From NCBI GenBank assembly GCA_964017155.1, contig OZ024857.1:981701-1045700 (forward strand): a stretch of DNA of 64,000 bases, given 5' to 3'. How positions within the stretch are numbered: the first letter of the stretch is position 1; each line of letters starts with the position of its first letter. Source of the stretch: Oasisia sp. SBJ-2009. Lineage: Eukaryota > Annelida > Polychaeta > Sabellida > Siboglinidae. Of this stretch, positions 24,354 to 35,827 are shown piece after piece. Made by a program: the position numbers and the translations under genes. The notes below the pieces were generated by a model, which saw nothing but the letters and a program-made list of their open reading frames with translations, was not told where the DNA came from and made no database searches.

Positions 24354-26592
24354 TAGTGCTGGTTCGATACCAGGTTTTGTTCGATACCGATCGATACCTG
24401 AATTTTGTTCGATACTCGATACTCGATACTTACGTTGTAAGTCTAATGTTCACATAGAACACAGTTCCCAGTAGAAACAGTATGCAACAGAAGTAGTGCT
24501 GGTTCGATACCAGAATTCTTCGATACCGATTGATATATTGCTGGTTCGATACCAGAATTCTTCGATATCAATCGATACCAGATTTTTATTCGATACTCAA
24601 AATTTACCTTGTAAGTGTAATTCAGTACAGTAGAGATCTCCAAAGAAACACACTACTATCCACTTAGACTAATGCCACAGAAACACACACCATTTTTCAC
24701 TTACAAGTAGGGAAATAATTATGTGATAATTGTATAGTCATACAAACAATGATTAAAATGCAATTTTCATTTTATGTAAGTAAACAAACAACAGTTTCAA
24801 TATAATTGATTACTGTTGTAAAACTAAAAGGTAACTGCAATATAAAATTAAAACAATAAAGACAACTGCAATAAAATACCTAGTGACAAATAAATTCATC
24901 AATTGCACTGAATTATTTTAAATTAATAACAATACTTCACCCCAGCTGTTTGTAAATACACTATAATATAGCAGCTTAATTTCAATTCAATGTGTCTCCT
25001 AAAGTGACCATCAACAAATACAGCTGAAACACAACATACAAATAATATGTTATTATTATATTAAATATAAATACACCTATCACTTATAATAGTGCCACTG
25101 CCAGCACAGCTGCACACTCACTGTTATAACTGTTTTATAATTAATTGTATCTTAAAGATAATTGTGATTTAACATCAAAACTGTATAGACGATTACAATA
25201 AAATAACACTAATTAATAATAGAAACAATATTAATAAAAATTACAATTGCACTTCCCAGTTCAAACTAATTTTTTTTTTATAAAACTTAAATTACCACGT
25301 TATCAAGTACACATAACAAGCCCCATAATGTTTTTGCAACTGTTTTCAAGAACCGGTCAGTTTCTTCCTCTACCTCTGGCTCTGCCAGTGGTGAATCTGT
25401 TTGGCCAGTGCCAGTGACTGGCAGTGTCACAGTGAGACTGAGAGTGACAGTCAGTAGATTCAGTAAGCACATCGTCATCGTTAATCAGTCACGTCGCGTA
25501 TGTCACTTCTTGGCGATGTTTGCCGCAGTTACTTAGTAGATTCGGCAACCGATGGCGATTCGCTTCGACTGTAACTAGATGTCCATTCTCGCTCACTGAC
25601 ACTGTCGAATATTTCGATAGAATACGTTCTCGAGTCAATGGCAATGCCGAATGCGACGTTAACCGTCGTTGACGTTGTCCACGACGTCGACGACGCCATA
25701 CGATGAAAGTTGATCATCACGTTTTGATAGCTTCTTGAATGGTGACATGTTTCGTCAAATTCGATGTATTTCCCCCGCTATCTTTGAGACGCCTCTAGCA
25801 CAGCAGACACTCTTTGTGGGAAAACTGCCAAATTATTAGCAATGAACGTTGCGACTTGTTGTCGTTCGCCTTGGTTATGGGCATCGTGTACGGCAAATGG
25901 TGGCGCCATCAAACGGAACCCTGATAAACATAACCTCCGCATCGCGCTAGAATAAATATTTATATTAATAATGTTATTATTAAACTAGTTTCATAAATGC
26001 TAGTGCGTGCAATAAACACTCTATACAAATACTATAGGATGTGTGTTTTTGTACGCGTAACCGTAAATAAAGTAGGGAGAAAGATGGCATGGTACTGCCA
26101 CCAAACGAGAGCGTCACATACGAACTTTGGTTTGGGTAACGAGGCTAAGCGAAGTCTGACCTACGCTAAGATAGCACACAGAAAACAGTTATCATAGAGA
26201 CTAATTCTACAATAAAGTTTTAGAAAACAATTCACATTTTATGTTATATTATTTTTTAAACAACCACGCCTAAGTCAATTTAGGCTGCGAAGCGCTGTAG
26301 TGATAGCTCCCGTAAACAACGTCGTCATCAACAACGATGTTGCGCCTTCGCATCGACTTCGTGACGTTCGTCGACTGGACTCGATGTCGAGTATCGAAGG
26401 TATCGAAGGTATCGAAGGTATCGAAGGTATCGAAGGTATCGAAGGTATCGAAGGTATCGAAGGTATCGAAGGTATCGAATAGTGGGCGTTCGATACCAAA
26501 AATATCGAAGTATCGCGATACCACTAAATATCGGTATCGAACTTTCGCAAGTATCGCGATACTTCGATATTTTTGGTATCGAACCAGCACTA
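24354..26592. mobile_element. Non-autonomous hAT DNA transposon
   Basis: Perfect 19-bp terminal inverted repeats, TAGTGCTGGTTCGATACCA at 24354-24372 and its complement at 26574-26592. They are flanked by a perfect 8-bp duplication TATCGTGC, which is diagnostic for hAT-type insertion. The terminal motif recurs inside at about 24497 and 24540 (subterminal repeats) and a 9-bp array lies near the right end. No frame resembling a hAT transposase was found in the 2.24 kb, so it depends on another element. It sits in the intron before exon C, 43 bp from that exon. Confidence 0.93.
26391..26479. repeat. 9-bp tandem repeat (TATCGAAGG)n inside the hAT element
   Basis: About ten perfect units. The unit resembles the ATCGAA core of the element's own terminal sequence (..GGTATCGAACC..), suggesting that it grew out of the terminal region. 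Confidence 0.92.
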
Positions 26593-26600
26593 TATCGTGC
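26593..26600. repeat. 8-bp target site duplication (right) of hAT element
   Basis: TATCGTGC, identical to 24346-24353. Confidence 0.93.
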
Positions 26601-26635
26601 TGTATAAACATTTAATATTAATACTTTTTTAACAG

Positions 26636-26778
26636 TTTGGTGTTACCTGGCGAGGCCATTTCGCTAACGTCTTCCACAACACGCATAAGTTTCTAAACGG
26701 GAGTGTGCCCAACTCACCACCAATAGACCTCGGCTACGAGCAGATGACCGGACAACCACCGGACACCGTCTCTAGGAG
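26636..26778 (+). CDS. Exon C of large extracellular repeat protein
   Basis: Acceptor TTTTTTAACAG at 26635, donor AG|GTGGGT after 26778. The frame FGVTWRGHFANVFHNTHKF, then LGYEQMTG, fits the family's pattern after the ENTSYTW segment. It starts in phase 0 with exon B but ends with two spare bases, whereas exon D starts in phase 0. The C-D join is therefore out of frame with the sites as seen: either a lesion or an unusual splice site. Confidence 0.68.
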
Positions 26779-28388
26779 GTGGGTCACTCATGATGTCGTC
26801 ATTCTTTCACACTGACGATTGTTCTGACATAACATTATATTACCAACACTCTCACGGATGGGTGAACATATGAACTTGCCCGTGTTTGCAAGCTAATATA
26901 AGCGTTCCCCCCCCCGTCCCCCACCAATCGACGCCCGTGCATATGCATACATATGTGTATATAAATTGGTCACCCGTACCCCCACTTTTAAAACCGGATT
27001 GACAGTGACAGTAAACGACGCATGACAATCGATGTGATGTTGCGGCAGGTTTCATTTATTAGCAAATGTCACACTATGTAACGGATGACATCGTACGTGT
27101 GATGACATATGCACGTAATTGCAGACATTGTACGTTGATATGTGACAGATATGGTCAAGTAGTATGCCTAAGAGAAACAAAAGAACATGTGTTTAATTAT
27201 CACATGTATTTTCACACAAAATTAATATTGCCTTATTTGTATAAAACAAATTACGTAACTACACATAAAAAATCATAAATGACATAATTAACGGAAACTG
27301 TATTATTAAGCTGATTACATACATTAATTATGCTCTATCATTATACTTTAAATGCTAGGTTTCTGCCCAAACTCACTTTCTGCCTCATATCATATTAAGA
27401 ATTGTTCCAGAGGATAAATAAGGCGCATTACAAACAACAAAATAACAGTTCGACTTGACGTTACTTAGCGAGCAGCTAGCGGGTGAATAGCCTGAGCCAA
27501 AACATTTGTTAATGTAAGGGATACTTCAGTATTTTCAATTTTCGGGTTGGCGTAGTTCGCTAGATGGCAGCACAAACTTAGCGAGTGCTGATTATGCCAA
27601 GTCGTATTATGCTCGCTTGCATTGTATCTCGCATTATGCAAGCTTGCATTCTTGCTCGCATTCTTGCTCGTATTATGCCTGCTTGCATTATGCTTGACTT
27701 CGTATTATGCCTGAATTCGTATTATGCCTGTCTTCATTATGCCTGACGTCGTATTATTGCAGATTATCTACAATAATATGACATGTTGAATTATGGCCCT
27801 AATATCGTTCCATACCGGAATGGCCGTTTAGTCACAATTGCAATTTGTTTTTCTCATAGTTTGTTTAGGGCTACAAAGCTAGTTTTTATGGCAAACTATT
27901 CGTATTGCAGAGGAGCATAAACACAATAGATATCTTATTGAAATGTACATTTTAAGGCAACAGATTCAGCAATATGTTAAAATAAACACTTCCGTTTCGT
28001 CATCGACATCATGTAACGTTTACCGTAGTTTTCTTAATATATATTCAAAATATATGGTTAACATATCAAAATGATCCCCATTCATTCCTCTGTTGTTATA
28101 TACCACGACATTGTAAAATGTATCAGCACATCACGTGTTTTTGAACTAACATATACGTCACCCCTCGTTTTGGATTGACGTAATGTTTTGACACAAAATG
28201 GGAATAACTAGTAAAATGGGGAGCCTACAGGATCGATAGGGGACGGTGATATGCAACTCAGGCATGTGATGTAATCGGGCTAATAACGTGCACGCGCTGT
28301 TTGTTTACTTTTTTAGTTCATCTTTGAATTCTTTAGGCTACAACTGTTATTCGTGCATAGTCGTTATTCGTGCACCTCGTTATTCGTG
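26779..28388. other. Intron sequence, little recognised
   Basis: No exon-like frame seen. A C run at 26909-26914 and a degenerate repeat at 27585-27760 (listed separately) are the only features. Confidence 0.5.
27585..27760. repeat. Degenerate 16-17-bp repeat (CGTATTATGCCTG-like)
   Basis: Repeated words CATTATGC, GCTTGCATT and CGTATTATGCCTG through about 170 bp. Old minisatellite. Confidence 0.65.
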
Positions 28389-28886
28389 CACCTCGTGCTA
28401 TTTTTGGCTGCCCTGTCGTTTTCTAAACTGCAAACCTTCCTTAATAATATTCCAGAGGGCAACCCTCTGGAATCAGTGTACCTCATTCCGAAAATTGCAT
28501 TTACATTCGGGCTTATGTGGTCTCTTAATGGCCGCGCTGCATATATTTCTCTTTCCACATGTTCACAGTAAATGTGTGACAACAAACTTAAGTGTAGTAT
28601 CAAATAATCAGGAATGACGAGAACTAATATGCATGGCAATATCGTATTGATATGTTTATTTATTAGGAAGCCAGGTACAAAACATTGGACAATTTATCGA
28701 AAAATCAGTTCGGTTTCGCAGTTGACATTACACAACAGGAGTTATAATTACCTTAGTATGTAATCAAGATATTTATGTAATATATCACAATGATGTACAT
28801 TCATTTGCCTACTGGATTATGCAAAGCAGTGGTAAAATAGTGCTATATTATACGCAATCACGAGCCGAACATGTACCCCACCCCGA
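28389..28886. repeat. Left long TIR, outer part
   Basis: Reverse complement of about 33980-34477. It ends where CR1 sequence begins; the unbroken right arm shows the original continuation (..ACCCAACCCCC|TAAGTGTTGCGC..). Confidence 0.82.
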
Positions 28887-30790
28887 AGGACGCCATTAGA
28901 AAAATCAAGTACAAGCAAATGATGTGGAAGACATATAGACATATTGGAAGTGACGAAGACTATGCCATTTATAAAGAAGCACTTAATCAAGCTACAGCTG
29001 AAATTAGAAATTCGAAGAGAAGCTATGAACAAAAAATAGCTTTCAACATAAAACATGACAGCAAGAGTTTTTATGCGTATGTTCGAAGTAAACAGAAAGT
29101 TCAAGATAAGGTCGGGCCACTAGAAGGTAGTGATGGAAACATAATAACGGAGGGATTCTTAATGGCAGAAAACCTAAATGAATACTTTAGTTCGGTGTTT
29201 ACCAGGGAAGATATTAGTACATTACCAGTACTAGAGACTAAGTTCGAAGGGAGAGAGTGTGACTATTTAGGACAACTAACTGTAACCCCAAAAATGGTAG
29301 CTATGAAAATAAGAGATATGAAGGATAATAAATCACCAGGAGTGGATGGGATTCCTCCCAAATTACTACTGGAAATTGTAGAACAAATTAGCATACCACT
29401 TGCAACAGTGTTCAATTTGGCATTAGAGGAAGGAGTGGTTCCGGTAGAATGGAAAGAAGCAAACATCATACCATTATTTAAAAAAGGATCAAGAAGCAAG
29501 TCAGAGAACTATAGACCAGTGAGTTTAACATCGGTGATTTGTAAACTATTGGAAAGACTAATTAAAGATCACTTGGTTGATTTTCTTGTTAAAAATAAAT
29601 TGATAAACACATCTCAACATGGGTTTTTAAAAGCGAGGTCATGCTTAACAAATATGTTATGTTTTTTGGAAGATGTCACAAAGTGGGTAGATGAGGGATC
29701 ACCAGTAGATATAATCTACTTAGATTTTAAAAAAGCCTTTGACAAAGTGCCACACCAAAGATTACTACTTAAACTAAAGGCCCATGGCATAGGAAATAGT
29801 ATGATTAACTGGATAGAAAAATGGCTTATTGATAGAAGACAAAGAGTAGTAGTTGATGGGGAGGTTTCAAATTGGAAATCTGTTTTGAGTGGAGTACCGC
29901 AAGGATCAGTATTGGGACCTATTTTATTCTTAATATATATCAATGATTTGGATGATGACATAACAAGCAAGGTGTTGAAGTTTGCGGACGACACAAAAGT
30001 GTTTAGGAAAATAAAAAGTGATGCAGATAGACAGCATTTACAAGATGATCTAAATAAGTTGATAGAATGGTCTGAGAAATGGCAAATGCTGTTTAACTTT
30101 GGAAAGTGTAAGTGCCTCCACACAGGACATGGGAATGAAAATGCACAATATACAATGGGTGGTACTGTACTAAATACTACTGTAAAGGAAAAGGACTTAG
30201 GTTTAACCATTAGTGCTGACATGAAGGTATCAGAGCAGTGTGGAATTGCAGCAGCGAAGGCAAACCAAATTCTTGGATTAATTAGGCGAAATATAGTATA
30301 CAAAGAAAAAGAACTAATAATACCGCTTTATAAAACAATAGTTAGGCCTCATTTAGAATATTGTATACAAGCATGGAGGCCATATCGCAAGAAGGATATT
30401 GATATGCTAGAAAGAGTACAAAGGAGAGCAACAAAAATGATACCAAAACTCAGGAATATTAGTTATGAAATGCGTCTAAAAGAATGTGGTCTAACAACAC
30501 TAGAAACCAGAAGATTGAGAGGAGATCAGATTGAGGTTTTTAAAATATTGAATGGGTATGAAAATATTGACAGAAATATTTTTTTCACGGTCAAGGAAGA
30601 GAGAAGGACTAGAGGACATGGAGTTGCATTAGCAAAGAAGCAGTGTAGACTTGATATTAGAAAATTTTCATTTTCCCAAAGAATAGTAAACGAATGGAAC
30701 AAATTATCAGCTGATTGTGTAGGTGCTAGAAGTGTTAATATGTTTAAAAATAAAATTGACATATACCTAAGATGGGCAGGGTATACTTAG
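28871..30790 (+). CDS. CR1-type LINE reverse transcriptase (ORF2, N-terminally truncated)
   Basis: An uninterrupted frame of 639 codons; the first ATG and about five codons come from the TIR, the rest from the LINE. RT motifs in order: DNKSPGVDGIPPKLL, NYRPVSLTSVICKLLE, QHGFLKARSC, IYLDFKKAFDKVPHQ, SGVPQGSVLGPILF, and FADD with aspartates at residues 373-374. The C-terminal LERVQRRATKMI and FSQRIVNEWNKL segments match the CR1 group. With no endonuclease it could not insert itself, although the RT domain looks intact and therefore young. Confidence 0.88.
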   Translation: MYPTPKDAIRKIKYKQMMWKTYRHIGSDEDYAIYKEALNQATAEIRNSKRSYEQKIAFNIKHDSKSFYAYVRSKQKVQDKVGPLEGSDGNIITEGFLMAENLNEYFSSVFTREDISTLPVLETKFEGRECDYLGQLTVTPKMVAMKIRDMKDNKSPGVDGIPPKLLLEIVEQISIPLATVFNLALEEGVVPVEWKEANIIPLFKKGSRSKSENYRPVSLTSVICKLLERLIKDHLVDFLVKNKLINTSQHGFLKARSCLTNMLCFLEDVTKWVDEGSPVDIIYLDFKKAFDKVPHQRLLLKLKAHGIGNSMINWIEKWLIDRRQRVVVDGEVSNWKSVLSGVPQGSVLGPILFLIYINDLDDDITSKVLKFADDTKVFRKIKSDADRQHLQDDLNKLIEWSEKWQMLFNFGKCKCLHTGHGNENAQYTMGGTVLNTTVKEKDLGLTISADMKVSEQCGIAAAKANQILGLIRRNIVYKEKELIIPLYKTIVRPHLEYCIQAWRPYRKKDIDMLERVQRRATKMIPKLRNISYEMRLKECGLTTLETRRLRGDQIEVFKILNGYENIDRNIFFTVKEERRTRGHGVALAKKQCRLDIRKFSFSQRIVNEWNKLSADCVGARSVNMFKNKIDIYLRWAGYT

Positions 30791-30892
30791 ATAGATAGGT
30801 TGGACTCTCGATAAGCCAAACGGCTTCCTTGTCCACCTGCCATCTAGAGTTGATTCTCTAGGTGGCAATCTTGTTAAATCTTGTTAAATCTA
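28887..30892 (+). mobile_element. CR1-type LINE, 5'-truncated
   Basis: Inserted into the left TIR. The right TIR gives the empty site and so dates the CR1 as younger than the DNA transposon. The 3' end carries a short tandem tail of ATCTTGTTAA units, in keeping with the oligomer tails of CR1 elements. The endonuclease domain is missing, as is common for 5'-truncated copies. Confidence 0.85.
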
Positions 30893-31240
30893 AGTGTTGC
30901 GCAATCCAGACGTGACGCAAATCGGAGTGGATTTCATTGATTGTATCAATTTCGCGTTTCTTAGTGTAATAATACACTAGTAAAGACAGTCCTGATGCAT
31001 ACCCTACTGCTGGTTATTAATGCAATGTTTGTTAAGGCAATATAAAATTATGATAACACGCATTATTCGAAATAAAAAACACATCAAGGTGTTACTCAAT
31101 CACATCTTATACATTGTTCTGTGTAATCTGTGTCACTCTTGTCATAGCCATTTTTTTCAACAAGAATTAAAACAGGTATTACTCGCCCATATTTGATATC
31201 TTTCCCATCGTATGGCCAAGCAACACAACACGGCACTTAA
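30893..31240. repeat. Left long TIR, inner part
   Basis: Reverse complement of about 33620-33980 with roughly 85-90% similarity by eye. Shared words include TGCTGGTTATTAATGC, GTCACTCTTGTCA and AACAGGTATTACTCGCC. Confidence 0.8.
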
Positions 31241-32160
31241 AAATTAAATTAAACTTCAATTCAGGCCTGAAGGTGTCTGAATGACTGTTAAGTCACAATG
31301 GCTAATTATGAAATATTCATGGTTTATTTAATGAAATTAGCTAGTCTCTGTATCAAAATATATCCGGAATGGTGAGAGGAATACAGACCACAAATATATT
31401 ATAAAAATGTATATATTTTAAGGCAACGAGAAACAAACAATTGAAGAATAAGTAGAAAAACATTTCCGTTTTGTCGTCGATTTCATATAAATGTACCGTA
31501 GTCACCTTACTACATATTCAAGCTATATAATGAGTGAACATATCAAAGGTATCCACATTCATTTCTCGGTTGATTTATACCATACAATTGTAAAATACAT
31601 TTGAACATCACTTGTTCTAGAATCAACATACAGTGTATACTTCTCCGCCTCATTTTGGTTTGACGTTAGATTTTAACATCATCTCTGGAATAACTTGAAT
31701 ATATAAATACATTGCGTCTAATAAGTAAATTAAATATAACGTATTCTTGTTTTCAAATACATGAGGTATGTTATCATGTTTGAATGACATGTTTTGCAGC
31801 GTATCAGTCATTTTAACTTAGTTTGGTGTCTACGGTGTTTTACCGACAACATATACGAAACTAACAAAATAAACACAACGGACACTTATGATTACCAATT
31901 ATATGGTATGTGACATCACTATATTTGACAATGTCTAAAAAACGGTAACTACTCGTCTGCATAAGCTATTTTGATTGTTGAAGATAACAATTTGGTGACG
32001 GCAAGCACGAAGAATTTCGTACATCATATATCGTATTGAATCATTTTGTTGTCGAGCGCCATACCTTCTCAAATTTAACCACACTACATTTCTTTGTGGA
32101 AAAGCTTAAAGCCAGATTACTTGTAAAGATGAGGACTATATATTTGCAACCTATATGTGA
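31241..32160. other. Interior of the long-TIR transposon, non-coding
   Basis: AT-rich; no frame with recognisable similarity. Confidence 0.5.
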
Positions 32161-32173
32161 TCAATAGTTTCAG

Positions 32174-33787
32174 TTGATGATTGTGGCATGGCAATTTTGC
32201 CGTTCGTCATGCATAAAGAAAGTAGAGCTCGGAAGCAACCACTATCAATGTTGGAATGCTTTCTACATAACACTGGCTTCAACAGTGCCATCCACATGCT
32301 TTATGTATGGTTTAATGATCCATCCTGTTCAAATAGATCCGCTTAGAATATGCAGCAATTAAAGCTGGCCAATAAGTTTGGGGTGAAACACACAGTAGTT
32401 ATGGCTGATCAGGCTTTGCACGATATTTCATATGGGTTACGGGAGCAAGCTTCCCCTGATGATGACATTGGGATCTTATTGTCATGTGTGTAGTTTCATC
32501 TCACTGTAAACGCTATGGGCGCAGTTGAAAACATTATGTGGAGTATTATCCTTATAGAAACTGGTTTGTGTAAGCAAGGAACGGCTAACAAAGGTTTTGA
32601 ACACAAATGACTACGGGAGGCACGGGTGCATTTGAACAATGGGAAAATGGGCAATTGGGAAAATTTGGTTTAGTATAATAACATGCTCCCATTTGTTGTT
32701 GCTGCTGGTCACCACAACTACATTTATTCGCTGCCAATGTGCCTAAAGGAAATGAACAACCTGAAGAACCCAGCACCATATGTATATCAGTACTTCACGA
32801 AAGGTCAATATGATGTGCGAAAAAAGCTGAATCATTCAAATGTATCACTTCTAAAATAGCTCATGGGCAGACATAAAGCATAGATGTGAAGGAAAGTGCG
32901 AGTGGGCTTACATAAATACCCCTGGATGTTAAAGTACGAACCAAGTAGCATTACACAAAGCCTGTGTATCTGAGGTATCATTCCATTTCAAAGAAGTGAT
33001 GAACCATCTGCAGTCTAACAATCCCACGAAGATGGAAACCAGCAAATGATCAATCAAGTATGCATAAAAACAGCACATGATCAATCCCGTCACGGTAGAC
33101 TCCAGCAACATACTAAATATTGCCACGAAACAGTGAGCCACTGTAACTATCATGAAAACTCTGGAAACTGTGAAAAATATTTGCAAAACTGAGCTCCAGG
33201 AATATTTGAATGACAACGCAAAGTCCAAAAGGTACGTGACAGCATATTTGAAGAACTGCATCCTCAATAACATCTTACTGTGCTGCAGAAGCAGACGTAG
33301 CAGCTGATCAATGAAGTTGTCAGGCTGATACGCCTTCTTCATCAGAAAGGTATTGGGGAAAATGTCAATCTTGAGGAAATCATCGTAGAATATGAATGTT
33401 CTAAGGTACCGCAAGCTTTGTTTGAGTCAAATGGATCGATGCATCAAGGCTGTAAGGCTTGAGGTTGACAGCTGTTCTGAAAAAGACTCACTTGAAGATG
33501 GAGGAGAAATTATTAGATATCGGTTGGAAGACGGGTTCCACACATTTGGAAACAGTATCTTTGACGGTGCCGCCTTTACCAGAACTTTCACAATGGTATA
33601 CAAGTTACGTGTCGCCAGCAAATGCCCTTGTAATTGTTCTTGCCAAGTGCCGCGTTGTGCTGCTTGCAAGTGCAAACGGAACGATACCAAATGTAGGCGA
33701 GTAATACCTGTTCGGACTCTTGTTGAAAACAATGGCTGTGACAAGAGTGACACAGGTGACTCAGAACAATCTTTAAGATGTGAGTGA
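32174..33787 (+). pseudogene. Remnant of the long-TIR transposon's protein gene
   Basis: Broken coding pieces on the + strand. Around 32380-32490 the frame reads VKHTVVMADQALHDISYGL. Around 33378-33450 it reads LEEIIVEYECSKVPQALFES. Near 33570 it reads PPLPELSQW, and at 33620-33690 a cysteine cluster CPCNCSCQVPRCAACKCK lies in a neighbouring frame. Stops and shifts separate them. This order resembles a family of uncharacterised, often multi-copy animal proteins that I remember from corals and molluscs (a YxLCxxPPALF-like motif, LPPLPxL, then a Cys-rich tail). The match is from memory and weak. A transposon-encoded role is inferred only from its place inside the TIR element. Confidence 0.45.
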
Positions 33788-34477
33788 ATACCACCTTGGT
33801 ATGTTTTTATTTTCGAATAATGTTATCATAATGTTATGTTGTCTTAACAAACATCGCATTAATAACCAGCAGTAGATTATGCATCAGTACTCTGTCTTTA
33901 ATAGTGTATATTACCCTAAGGAACGCGAAAATGATACAATCAATGAAATCTACTCCGATTTGCGTCACGTCACGATTGCGCAACACTTAGGGGGTTGGGT
34001 AGATGTTTGGCTCGTGATTACGTATAACGTAGCACTATTTTACTATTGCTTTGCAGTATTCAGTAGGTAATTGAATGCACATCATTTTGATATATTACAT
34101 AAGTATATTGATTACATATTAAGAGGACCTATAACTCCTTTTGTGTGATATCAACTGGGAAACCGAACTGATTTATCGTTATTTTGTCCAATGTTTTGTG
34201 TCTGGCATCTTGAAAAATAAACGTATCAAAAAGCCATTGCCACAAATAATAGTTCTCGTCATTCCTGATTATTTGACACTACACTTAAATGTATTGTTAT
34301 ACAGTTACTGTGAAAATGGGGAAAGAGAAATGTATACAACTGGGCCATTAAGGGCATGAATATAAACGTAATTTTCGGAATGAGGTACACTGATTTGAGA
34401 AGGTTGCCCTCTGGAATATTGTTCGGGAGGGTTTGACGTTTAATAAAATACACGACAACCAAAAATAGCACGAGGTG
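33620..34477. repeat. Right long TIR
   Basis: Uninterrupted arm; reverse complement of 28389-28886 plus 30893-31240. It includes the 3' end of the remnant gene, so the left arm carries a copy of that gene end too. Confidence 0.82.
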
Positions 34478-34552
34478 TCCACTACCTCCAAAATTTGGAC
34501 CCGTGCGCCCTGACTATAATGACAATGACTGTTTACGTCATTCTTCTCGCAG

Positions 34553-34666
34553 GCCATCCGCAGTGTGAACGCCGTTGTGAAGTACGAAGTGTCGCGTGCA
34601 GTGGACCTTGACGGCGGACGTTCTCTCAACAGCCCTGGCAGCTGGAGCAATGTCGATGACTTCCAG
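34553..34666 (+). CDS. Exon D of large extracellular repeat protein
   Basis: Acceptor TTCTTCTCGCAG at 34552, donor CCAG|GTGAGT after 34666; both are strong. 38 codons in phase 0: AIRSVNAVVKYEVSRAV, then WSNVDDFQ. It joins in frame to exon E (..DDFQ-TETMTVDIPRVDG..). The exon lies 75 bp after the long-TIR transposon. Confidence 0.75.
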
Positions 34667-35006
34667 GTGAGTTCCTCTTTGTTGTGCAACATTTTGAATA
34701 GCCGCGTCACAACAGCTGCTAGTACAGGTATTGGCATATTTAGGTGTTATCATGATGTCTGGTTGTAATGTACAAGTATTAGTCAGCACCACACATACAC
34801 TTAACATGCCTTTATTAACATTATGATTAAAAACCTTATCAATCATAAAAAATAACTGATTAGTTTATCACGGTAAAATGCCAGCATTGTCTCATAACAC
34901 CGTATTATTTAACATCATATGTGAGATGCATTAACTGCTCAAAGTCTCCAAAGTCAAACTGTTCAACATCAAGTTGAATTTTCCATTCAGAGTGAACAAA
35001 TCCTGT

Positions 35007-35066
35007 TGGACATCCCGATGGTGGACGGTGACTCGGTGCGTGTGTGACTGAGGGCGACGGACGTGA
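35007..35066 (+). pseudogene. Decayed partial copy of exon E
   Basis: About 60 bp reading GACATCCCGATGGTGGACGG.. is about 90% like 35097-35160 within exon E. It has an in-frame TGA where exon E has TGG. It is a tandem partial duplication of the exon start, without its own clear acceptor. Confidence 0.75.
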
Positions 35067-35087
35067 CTGCTCTATGTTGTGTTTCAG

Positions 35088-35270
35088 ACAGAGACAATGA
35101 CTGTGGACATCCCGAGGGTGGACGGTGACTCGTTGCGTGTGTGGGTGCGGGCGACGGACGTGATGGGCAACACGAAGACCGACTCTGTGTTGGTGCACGT
35201 CGACTCGTCTCCTCCTGTCATCCAGACCTTACTCGATAAACCCATCGTCCTCGTCAATAAAGAGAACATG
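35088..35270 (+). CDS. Exon E of large extracellular repeat protein
   Basis: Acceptor GTGTTTCAG at 35087. 61 codons in phase 0: TETMTVDIPRVDGDSLRVWV, ATDVMGNTK, then VHVDSSPPVIQ. The DxSPP element marks the end of one extracellular domain in this family. The likely donor ATG|GTTCGT after 35270 is GT but otherwise weak. Phase fits exon F. Confidence 0.75.
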
Positions 35271-35827
35271 GTTCGTATGAAAACAGCTATCAGGAAGAAA
35301 TGCACTAACAATAATTATATTCCTACGCTGTATGGTCTATACCGAGTGTCCTTGTGACTTCTGACGCGCATAATTCAAGAACAACTATTTGTTTGTTAAT
35401 TATGAATTTGTTTTAATCACGTTTCCCGTTGTCATGTAAGAATGGTGATATGTGTCATATAAGAGCAGTTTCATTAGCATTGCCGGAAGGTCGTAACCTG
35501 TGTCTTGGGTGATGGTTCGGGTTTTGTTTTCCGAAGACTGTCAGGGTTTTATTTGTGCACATGGATAGAGGGATATTTATATATTTGTATTTGATTGTAT
35601 GTAATGTCGTGTATGGTGGTCAATGTATCTCCGTTGAGAACAAGAAACATGTATAACAAATATAAATCATATAAACGTAACCACAGCATAACAAAGGCTC
35701 TACGGCGGCGATAACGCCATTATTAGAATCTTTGAGCAAAATGAAATGTTAAAAATTGATTTGTCACATCATCATACGATCAATTACATATTCAAATTCA
35801 CAGTTTTATTGCAATGCTTGCTTGTAG

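Larger units (their letters stand above)
28389..34477. mobile_element. DNA transposon with ~850-bp terminal inverted repeats, split by a CR1 LINE
   Basis: The outer ends are CACCTCGTGCTATTTTTGG at 28389 and its complement at 34459-34477. From there the arms match inward for about 850 bp: 28389-28886 plus 30893-31240 on the left, and 33620-34477 on the right. Taking out the CR1 LINE gives an element of about 4.1 kb. The right arm and adjoining interior hold remnants of a protein gene. No clear target duplication was found. Neither ends nor protein let me name a superfamily. Confidence 0.78.

Noticed and set aside
25529..25930. Minus-strand frames in the G+C-richer centre of the hAT element as a transposase exon
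   Set aside because: Several stops and no hAT transposase motif (no RW dimer motif or conserved DDE context) seen.
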